Assembly (NCBI GenBank): GCA_002359635.1
Contig: DENJ01000043.1
Location: 1 to 64,000 of the forward strand
DNA: 64,000 bases
Source: Burkholderiales bacterium UBA2647
Lineage (GTDB): Bacteria > Pseudomonadota > Gammaproteobacteria > Burkholderiales > Burkholderiaceae_E
Direction of reading: 5' to 3'
Made by a program: the position numbers and the translations under genes. The notes beneath the pieces are model-generated. The model made no database searches. It was not told the origin of the DNA and was given only the letters and a program-made list of their open reading frames with translations. Below, one piece after another: positions 34,757-42,895 of this stretch (the stretch's first letter is position 1; each line of letters begins with the position of its first letter).

Positions 34757-36472
34757 ATGTTTGATACCTTAATTCGCGGCGGCAGCTTAATCGACGGGTC
34801 GGGCGCGCCTCGACGAACCACGGACCTTGGCATCAAGGCAGGCAAGATCGTCGCAATCGGCAAGCTAAGCGAGCCGGCCAATCGCACCATCAATGCCGAT
34901 GGCCTGATTGTTTCACCAGGGTTTATCGATGGGCATACCCATATGGATGCGCAGGTGATGTGGGATCCTTTGGGCAGCTGCTCCTGCTACCACGGCGTGA
35001 CCTCGGTGGTGATGAGTAATTGTGGCTTCACGCTTGCACCTTGCAAGCCTGAAGACAGAGCATGGTATGCAAACAGCCTTTCTTATGTGGAAGATATTTC
35101 GGTTGACGCAATGCGCGAGGGCATTGATTGGACATGGGAGTCCTTCTCCGATTATCAGGACGCTGTAAGACGTCGCCCCAAGGCGCTCAATCATGCGATG
35201 TATGTGGGTCATTCGGCGGTTCGCATGTATGTGATGGGTGCTCGGGCCTTAAGCGAACAGGCGAGCGATGGTGAGATTGCTCAGATGACCGCGATTGTGC
35301 TTAATGCCATTCGTGCGGGTGCGATCGGGTTTTCGACCTCAAGATCGCACACCCATTTGTCGCCTGACGGCAATCCCGTGGCAAGCCGTATGGCGACATG
35401 GCGCGAAATTGAATCGATTGTGGCTGCTATGGGACGCTTAGGACGTGGAATTTTTCAGATCGCTCCAGATATTTTAAGCCGGAGCAGCAATCTGGAATTC
35501 TTAGCGCATATGAAGCGGTTTGCGCTTGAGCATAAGGTGCCTGTGATGTTTGGCGTGATTTCCACCAAGCAGGGCGATGATCCGCCGCACTGGCAGGATC
35601 AACTAGAAGCGATTCTGGCCGTACATCAGGCCGGTGGACATATGTATGGCCAGGCGTCAACACGATCCATTAATGCCATTTTTTCGCTGAAGTCCTATTT
35701 GCCCTTTGACGTGCTTGATGCGTGGAAGCCGATTCGTGCGAAGCCCTTGCATGCACAGCTTGAAGCGCTTCATCAGCCCGATATTCGTGAGACCCTCATC
35801 GCCGCTGAGGCCTTGATGAAGCCTCGCGACAACAAAATGCAAGGCGGTGGAGCAGCAACAACGGATGCGAGAAAACCGGATTACGCGAATTTGTATGTGA
35901 TGCAAAATGTCGATTGGCAGGACAAAACAGTCGAAGAGATTGCGCGTCAGCGTGGCAAACATCCGGTGGAAGTGATGATTGATCTTTGTTTAGAAAACAA
36001 CGATCAAATTTTTGTGCAACCGATTGTGAATGAATCGCGCGAGGACTTAAGAGCAATCTTGGGCTATGAGCAAATCCTTGCAACCTTCTCCGATTCAGGG
36101 GCGCATGTAGCCCAGGAAATGGGCTCATCCTTGCAAACCCATTTTCTACACTACTGGGTAAATCGGGAAAAGTCCTTCAGCCTTGAGGCTGCGATTAAAA
36201 AACTGAGTCACGACAATGCATCCGCCTTCGGACTTGCAGCACGGGGCCTGATACGGGAAGGCTATTGGGCAGACTTACTGCTTTTTGAGGCAGACAGGAT
36301 TCGCCCTGGCATGCCGGTGGTGCAATACGACTTGCCAGGGGGTGCACGACGACTGGTTCAAAAAGCCGAAGGTATTCGGCAGGTTTTTGTGAACGGTGCT
36401 GAGAGCTTTGCCAACGGTGAAAGCACGGGTCAATTCACAGGCCAGGTGCTCAATTCGCCACCCAAACTGTGA
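34757..36472 (+). CDS. N-acyl-D-amino-acid deacylase family amidohydrolase
   Basis: A 571-residue amidohydrolase-superfamily enzyme of the D-aminoacylase type. It opens with FDTLIRGGSLIDGSGAPRRTTDLGI, has the metal motif FIDGHTHMDAQVMWDP, a Cys-rich GSCSCYHGVTSVVMSNCGF segment, and GARRLVQKAEGIRQVFVNG at the C-terminus. It hydrolyses N-acylated D-amino acids or related ureides; the exact substrate is not visible. Its 3' end overlaps the convergent small membrane-protein gene by 23 nt. Confidence 0.88.
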   Translation: MFDTLIRGGSLIDGSGAPRRTTDLGIKAGKIVAIGKLSEPANRTINADGLIVSPGFIDGHTHMDAQVMWDPLGSCSCYHGVTSVVMSNCGFTLAPCKPEDRAWYANSLSYVEDISVDAMREGIDWTWESFSDYQDAVRRRPKALNHAMYVGHSAVRMYVMGARALSEQASDGEIAQMTAIVLNAIRAGAIGFSTSRSHTHLSPDGNPVASRMATWREIESIVAAMGRLGRGIFQIAPDILSRSSNLEFLAHMKRFALEHKVPVMFGVISTKQGDDPPHWQDQLEAILAVHQAGGHMYGQASTRSINAIFSLKSYLPFDVLDAWKPIRAKPLHAQLEALHQPDIRETLIAAEALMKPRDNKMQGGGAATTDARKPDYANLYVMQNVDWQDKTVEEIARQRGKHPVEVMIDLCLENNDQIFVQPIVNESREDLRAILGYEQILATFSDSGAHVAQEMGSSLQTHFLHYWVNREKSFSLEAAIKKLSHDNASAFGLAARGLIREGYWADLLLFEADRIRPGMPVVQYDLPGGARRLVQKAEGIRQVFVNGAESFANGESTGQFTGQVLNSPPKL

Positions 36473-36722
36473 GGGCGCCGCAAAGGCTAATGATCAATAG
36501 CTGTCCGAGGTGTTTCCGGAAGGCTAAGTCTTCACGAATCGCCTCGAGTTGATCCGGACCGAGGCTGTTCTTAAGTTCAACAGGAAGTCTGGCGTTTCCG
36601 GATACCCAAAGCGCAAGTCCGAGGGCGAAGGTCAGCAAGATACCAACAGTGACTAACATGACAAGACTCCGTGAGCGGATGGTTTTCAAGAAGACGATCA
36701 AATTGTTAACGGTATCAAGCAT
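36450..36722 (-). CDS. Small two-helix membrane protein (90 residues)
   Basis: A 90-residue protein with two membrane helices (LVMLVTVGILLTFALGLALWVSG and LGQLLIISLCGALTVWVA) flanking a polar segment (ARLPVELKNSLGPDQLEAIREDLAFRKH). No family recognised. It is convergent with the deacylase gene and its start is 27 nt from the divergent FliG-like gene start. No strong Shine-Dalgarno. The hydrophobic pattern and amphipathic middle make it a believable gene. Confidence 0.6.
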   Translation of the reverse strand: MLDTVNNLIVFLKTIRSRSLVMLVTVGILLTFALGLALWVSGNARLPVELKNSLGPDQLEAIREDLAFRKHLGQLLIISLCGALTVWVAN

Positions 36723-36749
36723 GCATGACTGCTGCTGCGTCGCACCATA

Positions 36750-37784
36750 ATGCCCCGAATTCCCGACCTTAGCGTGAGCCCATTTGTACTCGACGGTCCC
36801 GGAAAAGCTGCGGTGGTCTTGCTGGCACTTGGACCCGAGATGGCGGCGGTGGTGCTTAAATGTTTAAGCAACGCTGAGATCAAGCTCATCAGTTCGCGGT
36901 TGATCGCTGTTCGCAGCCTGGATAAGGTCATGTGGACCGAGGTCTTGCGCGATTTTCGGGAAGCGAGTCTTTTGCAGCCGCTGCTCGCGGTGGATGCTGA
37001 TCAATTTGTGGCACGTGCGCTTGACCATCATGATGAAAACCGTGCAGCGCCAGATTTCCGTGAACGCTACCTCACCATCATCGATCAGCAGGCGCTCGAT
37101 GCGGCCAATGGCATGGATGCCGATCTGCTCTATGAGCAACTTAAGGATGAGCACCCTCAGATCATCGCAACCATGCTGGCGCTCCTGTCCTCAACAAAGG
37201 CTGCGGCCTTGGGCAGTTTGTTTGATGATGAGCTACGAAACGAGTTACTGCTTCGGGTCGCTTTACTCGATTATGTCCATCCGATGGCGCTTGAGGATGT
37301 TAACGCCTCGCTTTGCGCCATGACGCTCGAGCCTGTTGAAAAACGCAGCAGGCGCGGGGGTATAAAAACCAGTGCCAGCTTGATCAATGCCTTCGACGAG
37401 CCGCTTGATGAAGAAGCCCTTGAGCGAATCAGACAGCATCAGCCGGCGCTTGCTCAAGGGGTTGAGTCGGCACGATTTGTATTCGAGGACTTGCGCCATA
37501 TTCAAGCACGATCGCGACAGACGCTCGTCGCCTCGGTAAGCACTGACGAGCTTGCACTCGCGATGCAGTCATGCTCTGATGCATTAATACGCTGCTTATT
37601 GGAAGCGATGACGACCCCGCTTGCTGATGCCGTGCGCGAAGCCATGACACTTGTTCAGGCAAAGCAAACCAGTGATTCAATCGCAGCGCAGCAGCGCATC
37701 CTCGCGATCGGCCGAAGCCTTCATCGTCAGGGGCAGATTCAGCTTAAAGTTGTTTCAGCGAATCCTGATCCACGCATGACATAG
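36750..37784 (+). CDS. Orphan FliG-like protein
   Basis: A 344-residue protein with FliG architecture along its whole length. The N-terminal domain reads LDGPGKAAVVLLALGPEMAAVVLKCLSNAEI; the middle domain carries the hallmark EHPQIIATMLALL (Glu134-Gln137) and LRNELLLRVALLDYVHPMALEDVN; the C-terminal domain begins with FVFEDLRHIQ (from residue 243). FliG is the rotor switch protein of flagella, binding FliF and FliM and contacting the stator. Here no flagellar gene flanks it. The C-terminal torque helix reads ADAVREAMTLVQ, without the consecutive acidic residues and the GPVRLS-like loop normal in FliG. It may be a diverged paralogue with a changed role. Confidence 0.85.
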   Translation: MPRIPDLSVSPFVLDGPGKAAVVLLALGPEMAAVVLKCLSNAEIKLISSRLIAVRSLDKVMWTEVLRDFREASLLQPLLAVDADQFVARALDHHDENRAAPDFRERYLTIIDQQALDAANGMDADLLYEQLKDEHPQIIATMLALLSSTKAAALGSLFDDELRNELLLRVALLDYVHPMALEDVNASLCAMTLEPVEKRSRRGGIKTSASLINAFDEPLDEEALERIRQHQPALAQGVESARFVFEDLRHIQARSRQTLVASVSTDELALAMQSCSDALIRCLLEAMTTPLADAVREAMTLVQAKQTSDSIAAQQRILAIGRSLHRQGQIQLKVVSANPDPRMT

Positions 37785-38031
37785 CGCGGCAAGTCTTCTG
37801 CGATGCATGCGCTTAAACCATCGCATCGTCGGCAGTTGATCGCCACTGCCTCAATCGATCGCCTCTTTGTAATTCCTTGTTGACACACTCAGGTAATCGG
37901 CCTGTCAAATCCTGTCCCGGTTAGGATCTCCGGCAAAGACAGCGAAACGCTGCATGCTCAGGGGGTTTTTGATGTGTGGGCGATGTTATGGAAAGTACCC
38001 ATGGTTCGTCCTTCTTTAAGGGTTTTTAAGC
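37785..38031. other. Intergenic stretch before the CBS gene
   Basis: These 247 nt hold no convincing gene. TTGACA (37880-37885) and TGTCAA (37903-37908) form a 6-bp inverted repeat 17 nt apart; TTGACA could be a -35 box but no good -10 follows at the right distance. No RNA gene was recognised. Confidence 0.4.
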
Positions 38032-38475
38032 ATGTCGACTGTGCGTGATTGCCTCAGCCGTAAAGGCGCCAAGGTTTTTTCCCTTCCTGCGTCTGCCACG
38101 GTCTTTGAGGCCTTGGTATTGATGCGTGAAACAAAAATCCGATCCGTGCTTGTGATGGACGGTGAGAAGCTCGAGGGGATTCTCTCTCAGGGTGACTGTG
38201 CGATGAAGGTGCTTTACCTGGGCCTTGATTCCAAAACCGTCTTGTTGTCCTCAGTGATGACGGCAGACCCCATCAGCGTTAAGCCGAGCGATCTGACCGA
38301 TCATTGTATGAAGATCATGGCAGAACGCCGTATCCGGCATTTGCCAGTGCTCGATCATGGCAAGGTCATCGGGATGGTATCGGTTGGCGACATTGTGAAG
38401 GAACTCTTGTTGCAACAAGAGCAACATATTAAATATCTTGAAACTTATATCAAAGGTCATGCCTTGGAGTACTGA
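38032..38475 (+). CDS. CBS-domain protein
   Basis: A 147-residue protein made of two CBS motifs (residues about 10-65 and 75-130: SVLVMDGEKLEGILSQGDCAMKVL and HLPVLDHGKVIGMVSVGDIVKELL). Such stand-alone CBS pairs bind adenine nucleotides and regulate partners. The C-terminal helix (QQEQHIKYLETYIKG) is typical of the soluble family. It is followed 35 nt later by psiE on the same strand. Confidence 0.92.
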   Translation: MSTVRDCLSRKGAKVFSLPASATVFEALVLMRETKIRSVLVMDGEKLEGILSQGDCAMKVLYLGLDSKTVLLSSVMTADPISVKPSDLTDHCMKIMAERRIRHLPVLDHGKVIGMVSVGDIVKELLLQQEQHIKYLETYIKGHALEY

Positions 38476-38510
38476 GACAGGGCGCATGACGCTTTAATGA
38501 AGCATTTCAC

Positions 38511-38888
38511 ATGGATCGCCTGATTTCATTCACTGAAAAGGCCATTCTTTTGTTGGTTGCCTGCTTTACGGTCTATGGTGTCGCCATGGAAATGCTCAAG
38601 GTCTTTTCAACAGGAAAGGTTGAGCTCACCGATTTGCTTTTGATGTTTATTTATGCCGAGGTTTTGGGTATGGTTGGTGCTTTTTACAAAAGCAATACCA
38701 TACCGATTTCGATACCGATTTTCATCGCCGTCACTGCGCTTTGCCGGCTTGTGATCCTTCAAGGCAAGGAGGCCAGTGCGATCAATCTCATTTATGAAGC
38801 AGGTGCTGTGCTCCTTCTTGCGATTGCCGCTTATGTGATTCGATTGAAATCACCGCCCGGAAAAAGTGACGTGCAATCAGATCATTGA
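38511..38888 (+). CDS. PsiE-family membrane protein
   Basis: A 125-residue protein with four membrane helices, matching the phosphate-starvation-inducible PsiE family in its LLMFIYAEVLGMVGAFYKSNTIPISIPIFIAVTALCRLVIL core. Function in phosphate stress is known only by expression in E. coli. It probably shares a transcript with the CBS gene. No Pho box was looked for successfully. Confidence 0.8.
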   Translation: MDRLISFTEKAILLLVACFTVYGVAMEMLKVFSTGKVELTDLLLMFIYAEVLGMVGAFYKSNTIPISIPIFIAVTALCRLVILQGKEASAINLIYEAGAVLLLAIAAYVIRLKSPPGKSDVQSDH

Positions 38889-38908
38889 AGCTGTCTTGTG
38901 TTGCTGAC

Positions 38909-39445
38909 TCAGTGAATTTGACGGTCCTCATTGCGCCAATAAGGCTCGCGCAAAATCCGTTTCAGAATTTTCCCGCTGGGACTACGAGGTATTTGCTCAA
39001 CAAAGTCAACCCTGCGAGGACACTTAAAATGAGCCAGGCGATCTCTGATCCACGCGACGATTTCGATCCCGCTTGCTTCAGGGTCTTGACGAAGCTCTGA
39101 TGCTTGCTTGAGCACCACGCATGCTCTGACTGTTTCCCCCCACTGAGAATCCGGCACGCCAAAAACAGCAACATCAGCGATGTCAGGGTGCTTCATCATG
39201 ACGTTCTCGACTTCGGCCGAATCGATGTTTTCACCGCCAGAGACGATCACTCACTGTGCGGTGTGTTTCGTTAGACAGGCGACCCGGTCTCCTGGAACAA
39301 GTTCAAGATCTAGCATTGCCTGCGCCAGTCGATTGCTGAGTGACTCGAGGTCTCCGAAACGCCAATGGCGTTGCGGTGATGAAAAACACAAGGCATCCGG
39401 TTTGTATTTTCCGTGACCGCGGCAGGCATCGAGCATGGATTTCAT
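38909..39445 (-). pseudogene. Acyl-CoA/AMP-dependent synthetase, internally deleted
   Basis: Two ends of one gene survive in the same frame. The N-terminal 64 residues (from 39445: YKPDALCFSSPQRHWRFGDLESLSNRLAQAML...CLTKHTAQ) are the start of an AMP-binding enzyme. They run into a TGA at 39251-39253 and continue in frame with the C-terminal domain, IVSGGENIDSAEVENVMMKHPDIADVAVFGVPD through PRSPSGKILKRILRE. The whole centre, including the P-loop-like YTSGTTGxPK motif and adenylation core, is missing, roughly 300 or more residues. The product cannot be an active synthetase. The remaining C-terminal lysine motif (SGKILKR) is intact, so the deletion is recent. Confidence 0.85.
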
Positions 39446-39564
39446 CTTGACTGATCTCCTCGCAACTTATTGTTTAACCCTTTGCAATAGCCGCTTGGTA
39501 CTTAGCGCTCGTTCGATGCCATGGCGACTTGCTGGCGCGGTCATCTGAGGGACCACCAAGTCAA

Positions 39565-40566
39565 TCAGTCAACCTTCGCACCGGATGACTTTACGATCGG
39601 TGCCCAACGCGTGATGGCAGTGCGCGTCATTTCGGCCATCTGCTCCGGACTCGTGCCGATCATGTTGTAACCCAACTCGGTCATGCGTTTTACGAAGGCG
39701 GGGGCCTTTACCGCCTTTTGACATTCATCGCTCAGCTTGGCAATGATGTCTTTAGGCGTTGCGGCCGGTGCGGTTAGGCCAAACCAAACATCCGATTCGT
39801 AGCCGTTGACGCCAGACTCAGCAATCGTTGGCAGATCAGGAAGCGCGGCGTCACGTTTGGCGCCTGTGGTTGCAAGCGCTTTGAGTTTTCCGGCCTTAAT
39901 ATGAGGCAGCGATGAGGGAATGTTGTCAAACATTAACTGCACCTGACCACCGAGCAGATCGGTCACTGCCGGTGCGCTGCCTTTGTAAGGAACGTGAACC
40001 ATGTCGACGCCCGCCAAGGCTTTGAACATTTCGCCTGACATATGAATCGATGTGCCATTACCGCTTGATGCATAGCTGAGTTTGCCCGGATTGGCTTTAG
40101 CGTAGGCAATCAGGTCTTTCACGTTGTTTGCTTTGACCGAGGGATGTAAAACAAGCACATTATTTAATGAAACAAGCGCTGAAACGGGTGCCAAATCTTT
40201 GTTGGGATCTGCCGGCATCTTGCTGTATAGCACCGGATTGATTGCCTGTATCCCACTGGTTGACATATAAAGCGTATAACCATCCGCTGCAGACTTTACC
40301 GCCTCAACAAGCCCAACGTTACCGCCTGCACCCGGTCGATTCTCAACCGCAACCGTTTGGCCAAGCTGCTTGCTGAGCTCTGCCGCAAGCGCACGACAAG
40401 CGATATCGACCGCACCGCCGGGAGGAAAAGGACAAATCAAGCGTATTGTTTTTGATGGGTAGTTTTGTGCGAAAACGGATGTTGCTGGAAGCGTGAAAAG
40501 AGGAAGACTTGCAGCTCCGAGCACAATCTGACGGCGGCCCACGAGGCCTTTGTTATGGTTTTTCAT
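39565..40566 (-). CDS. Bug/TctC-family periplasmic binding protein
   Basis: A 333-residue tripartite-tricarboxylate-type binding protein. The Tat-like or Sec signal is GRRQIVLGAASLPLFTLPATSVFAQ; family hallmarks are YPSKTIRLICPFPPGGAVDIACRALAAELSKQLGQ and VENRPGAGGNVG. No TctAB membrane genes are nearby, so it is an orphan binding protein, the usual state for the expanded Bug family in Burkholderiales. ATG 40566 has GGAG about 8 nt upstream; a GTG directly before it is in frame. The neighbour downstream is the synthetase pseudogene. Confidence 0.92.
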   Translation of the reverse strand: MKNHNKGLVGRRQIVLGAASLPLFTLPATSVFAQNYPSKTIRLICPFPPGGAVDIACRALAAELSKQLGQTVAVENRPGAGGNVGLVEAVKSAADGYTLYMSTSGIQAINPVLYSKMPADPNKDLAPVSALVSLNNVLVLHPSVKANNVKDLIAYAKANPGKLSYASSGNGTSIHMSGEMFKALAGVDMVHVPYKGSAPAVTDLLGGQVQLMFDNIPSSLPHIKAGKLKALATTGAKRDAALPDLPTIAESGVNGYESDVWFGLTAPAATPKDIIAKLSDECQKAVKAPAFVKRMTELGYNMIGTSPEQMAEMTRTAITRWAPIVKSSGAKVD

Positions 40567-40758
40567 CACGATTACTCCATGTTATCAATCGAGGGATGCA
40601 ATATCGCACTGAACGCTATGCCCCTGCAACAGGCGCGTTTCCGCGTGGGGTGATCTGGTACCCGGACAATCTCTCATCACCATTCTTCTTAAGGGTTTAG
40701 TGCCGGCATTGTGCCGTGAAAGCTACGATGACGGTTTTGTTCAGGGGACAAACAGGCG

Positions 40759-41337
40759 ATGATTGAGCGGCTAAAAAAAATGATGCCTAGTCAGCAGTCG
40801 ATGCAAAACAATCGCTGGTTGCGATGGATGGGTCCAGGACTCTTTCACCCGCGACTTTGGCGTATGCACCGGAAAGGAGTTGCTCTTGGGGTCGGCATCG
40901 GGGTATTTTTTGCCTTTCTCATTCCCATTGCACAGATTCCACTTTCAGCTGCACTCTCCATCTTGCTACGGGCCAATATTCCGGCTGCAGCGCTTGCTAC
41001 GATTGTCAACAACCCCTTAACCTTTCCACCTGTGTATTACGCGGCCTGGGAGCTCGGTCGATGGATCCTTGAGTTTAAGCTTCGCGATGGCCCAACAAGC
41101 CAAGATGGTGTCTGGCTAAACGAGCCTAAGCTCAATTCAGGTTTATCCGAAGTTAGCAAAGCCGGTGCGGACGGTTGGCTAGACCTAGTCCTAGGCCATA
41201 TGGATAGCATCGGCAAGCCGATGGCTCTTGGCGCGTTCATCTTTGCTTGCTTGTTTTCGCTGACCGCTTATGCAACGGTACAACTTGTGTGGATCAAGCG
41301 GGTAAGAATGCGTCGTGCGAGCCGCTGCGCAAAATGA
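40759..41337 (+). CDS. DUF2062 family membrane protein
   Basis: A 192-residue protein with the DUF2062 signature: HRKGVALGVGIGVFFAFLIPIAQIPLSAALSILLRANIPAAALATIVNNPLTFPPVYYAAWELG. Two central hydrophobic helices and a C-terminal helix (AFIFACLFSLTAYATVQLVW) are present. Function unknown; related proteins are small inner-membrane proteins. It is convergent with livF, 23 nt apart. Confidence 0.88.
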   Translation: MIERLKKMMPSQQSMQNNRWLRWMGPGLFHPRLWRMHRKGVALGVGIGVFFAFLIPIAQIPLSAALSILLRANIPAAALATIVNNPLTFPPVYYAAWELGRWILEFKLRDGPTSQDGVWLNEPKLNSGLSEVSKAGADGWLDLVLGHMDSIGKPMALGAFIFACLFSLTAYATVQLVWIKRVRMRRASRCAK

Positions 41338-41360
41338 GTCGGTATTGAACGATTGACCCA

Positions 41361-42068
41361 CTAGACTTCCAACCACTCCTGACGGACATCGTCTTGGTTG
41401 ATCAAGTCCTGGGGACTGCCTTCGAAAACGATCTGTCCGTGCCCCATCACATAAAGCCGATGGCTGATTTTCAAGGCGATCGTAAGCTTTTGCTCTACAA
41501 GTAAGATCGATATGCCACGTTGAGCAATCTCGGCGAGCAAATGGCCAACCAAGGTAACCATCATGGGTGCTAGACCCTCGGTGGGTTCATCGATCATGAT
41601 CAGATCCGGATCACCCATCAGCGTGCGGCACATGGTGAGCATTTGCTGCTCGCCGCCCGATAGAACACCACCGGGCGTATCCGCACGCTCCTCGAGTCTG
41701 GGAAAGATCTTAAACATATCTCCCATAGTCCAGCGGGGATTTTTCGCCCCGTGCTTTTCGCCGAGCAATAAATTCTGTCGTACCGTAAGTGAGGGGAAGA
41801 TATCGCGATTCTCGGGCACATAGCCAAGCCCCAGGTGTGCGATTTCATGGGGCTTTAAGCCAGATATTTCCTGCCCCTTGAAACGAACCGAACCATGGGG
41901 TGCAACATCACCCATGATGGCCTTGATCGTTGTGGACCGGCCGACACCATTTCTGCCAAGCAGGCTCACAATTTCGCCGGGCATGACGTGAAAGCTTACG
42001 CCTTGAAGAATATGACTTTTTCCGTAATAGGCGTGCAAATCGCTCACTTTGAGCATCGGCTCTGTCAT
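41361..42068 (-). CDS. livF: Branched-chain amino-acid-type ABC ATPase LivF, Walker A Arg variant
   Basis: A 235-residue ABC ATPase of the LivF type. The Walker A reads LLGRNGVGRSTT, with Arg44 (codon at 41937-41939) where a Lys is expected. The signature is GGVLSGGEQQMLTMCRTLM and Walker B is LIMIDEPTEGLAP with catalytic Glu intact. ATG 42068 has AAGG about 8 nt upstream. It is the last gene of the five-gene liv-type operon. The Arg may be a feature of a LivF subgroup or may lower ATPase activity, in which case LivG would be the main motor. Confidence 0.9.
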   Translation of the reverse strand: MTEPMLKVSDLHAYYGKSHILQGVSFHVMPGEIVSLLGRNGVGRSTTIKAIMGDVAPHGSVRFKGQEISGLKPHEIAHLGLGYVPENRDIFPSLTVRQNLLLGEKHGAKNPRWTMGDMFKIFPRLEERADTPGGVLSGGEQQMLTMCRTLMGDPDLIMIDEPTEGLAPMMVTLVGHLLAEIAQRGISILLVEQKLTIALKISHRLYVMGHGQIVFEGSPQDLINQDDVRQEWLEV

Positions 42069-42109
42069 CGATTTACCCTTGAAAGCATCTTGAACTTCGA
42101 TCAATGACG

Positions 42110-42895
42110 CTAGGCTGACTGTTCTTCAGCCTGGCCAAGATAGGCTTCACGAACTGCCTGATTACCCCGGATCTGTTCGGGGTTGTCGCTTGCGATCACC
42201 TGGCCGTAGACAAGCACGGAGATTCGATCCGCCAAGCCAAACACCACACTCATGTCGTGTTCCACCATAAACAAGGTTTTGCCTTCGCTTACACGTCGAA
42301 TGAGATCAATTGCATAAGCGGTCTCTGAGCGGCTCATACCTGCTGTGGGCTCGTCAAGAATAATGATCTTTGGGTTGGCAGCAATGGCAATCCCGATTTC
42401 GAGGGCGCGTTGTTCGGCGTAGGTGAGCACGCCGGCGGGCGTGTCCCTTCGCTGGTGCAGATTGATTTGCTCCATGACCTCTTCACAACGCGCGGTCACT
42501 GACTTAAGGTTAGCAACGCCATACCAAAAAGCATAGCGATGACCCGTCTGCCAAAGGATGCTGCAACGAATATTCTCGAAAACACTGAGCCTAGGAAAAA
42601 TATTGGTGACTTGAAAACTACGAGAAAGGCCAAGGCGATTGATTTCGAAAGGGCGCCTGCCGATAATGCTTTGCCCAAGGACCGTGATATCGCCAGAACT
42701 TAAACCGATGCGTCCGCTGATCAAATGAAACAACGTGGACTTCCCGGCGCCGTTTGGTCCAATCAATGCATGTCGTTCACCTTCGCTTACCTCGAGGTCG
42801 ACGCCTCGAATGATTTGCGTTTGGCCAAATTGCTTACGGACATCGCGCAACTGGAGCGCGGTCGAAAGTGGACCAGCATTTGTAGCGTTTTTCAT
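42110..42895 (-). CDS. livG: Branched-chain amino-acid-type ABC ATPase LivG
   Basis: A 261-residue LivG-type ATPase. Walker A is intact (LIGPNGAGKSTLFHLISG), the signature is the LivG variant LTYAEQRALEIGIAIA, Walker B is IIILDEPTAGMS, and the H-loop His is in FMVEHDMSVV. It pairs with LivF on the LivH/LivM membrane subunits. Its start overlaps the livM stop by 4 nt. Confidence 0.95.
   Translation of the reverse strand: MKNATNAGPLSTALQLRDVRKQFGQTQIIRGVDLEVSEGERHALIGPNGAGKSTLFHLISGRIGLSSGDITVLGQSIIGRRPFEINRLGLSRSFQVTNIFPRLSVFENIRCSILWQTGHRYAFWYGVANLKSVTARCEEVMEQINLHQRRDTPAGVLTYAEQRALEIGIAIAANPKIIILDEPTAGMSRSETAYAIDLIRRVSEGKTLFMVEHDMSVVFGLADRISVLVYGQVIASDNPEQIRGNQAVREAYLGQAEEQSA

Noticed and set aside
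37785..38031. Possible riboswitch or small RNA before the CBS gene
   Set aside because: Only a short CAGCG-AAA-CGCTG hairpin and a weak -35 box are visible; no known aptamer core was recognised.
39251..39253. Readthrough or selenocysteine at the TGA in the synthetase remnant
   Set aside because: The residues on both sides come from distant parts of the normal enzyme, so the TGA marks a deletion junction, not a recoded codon.
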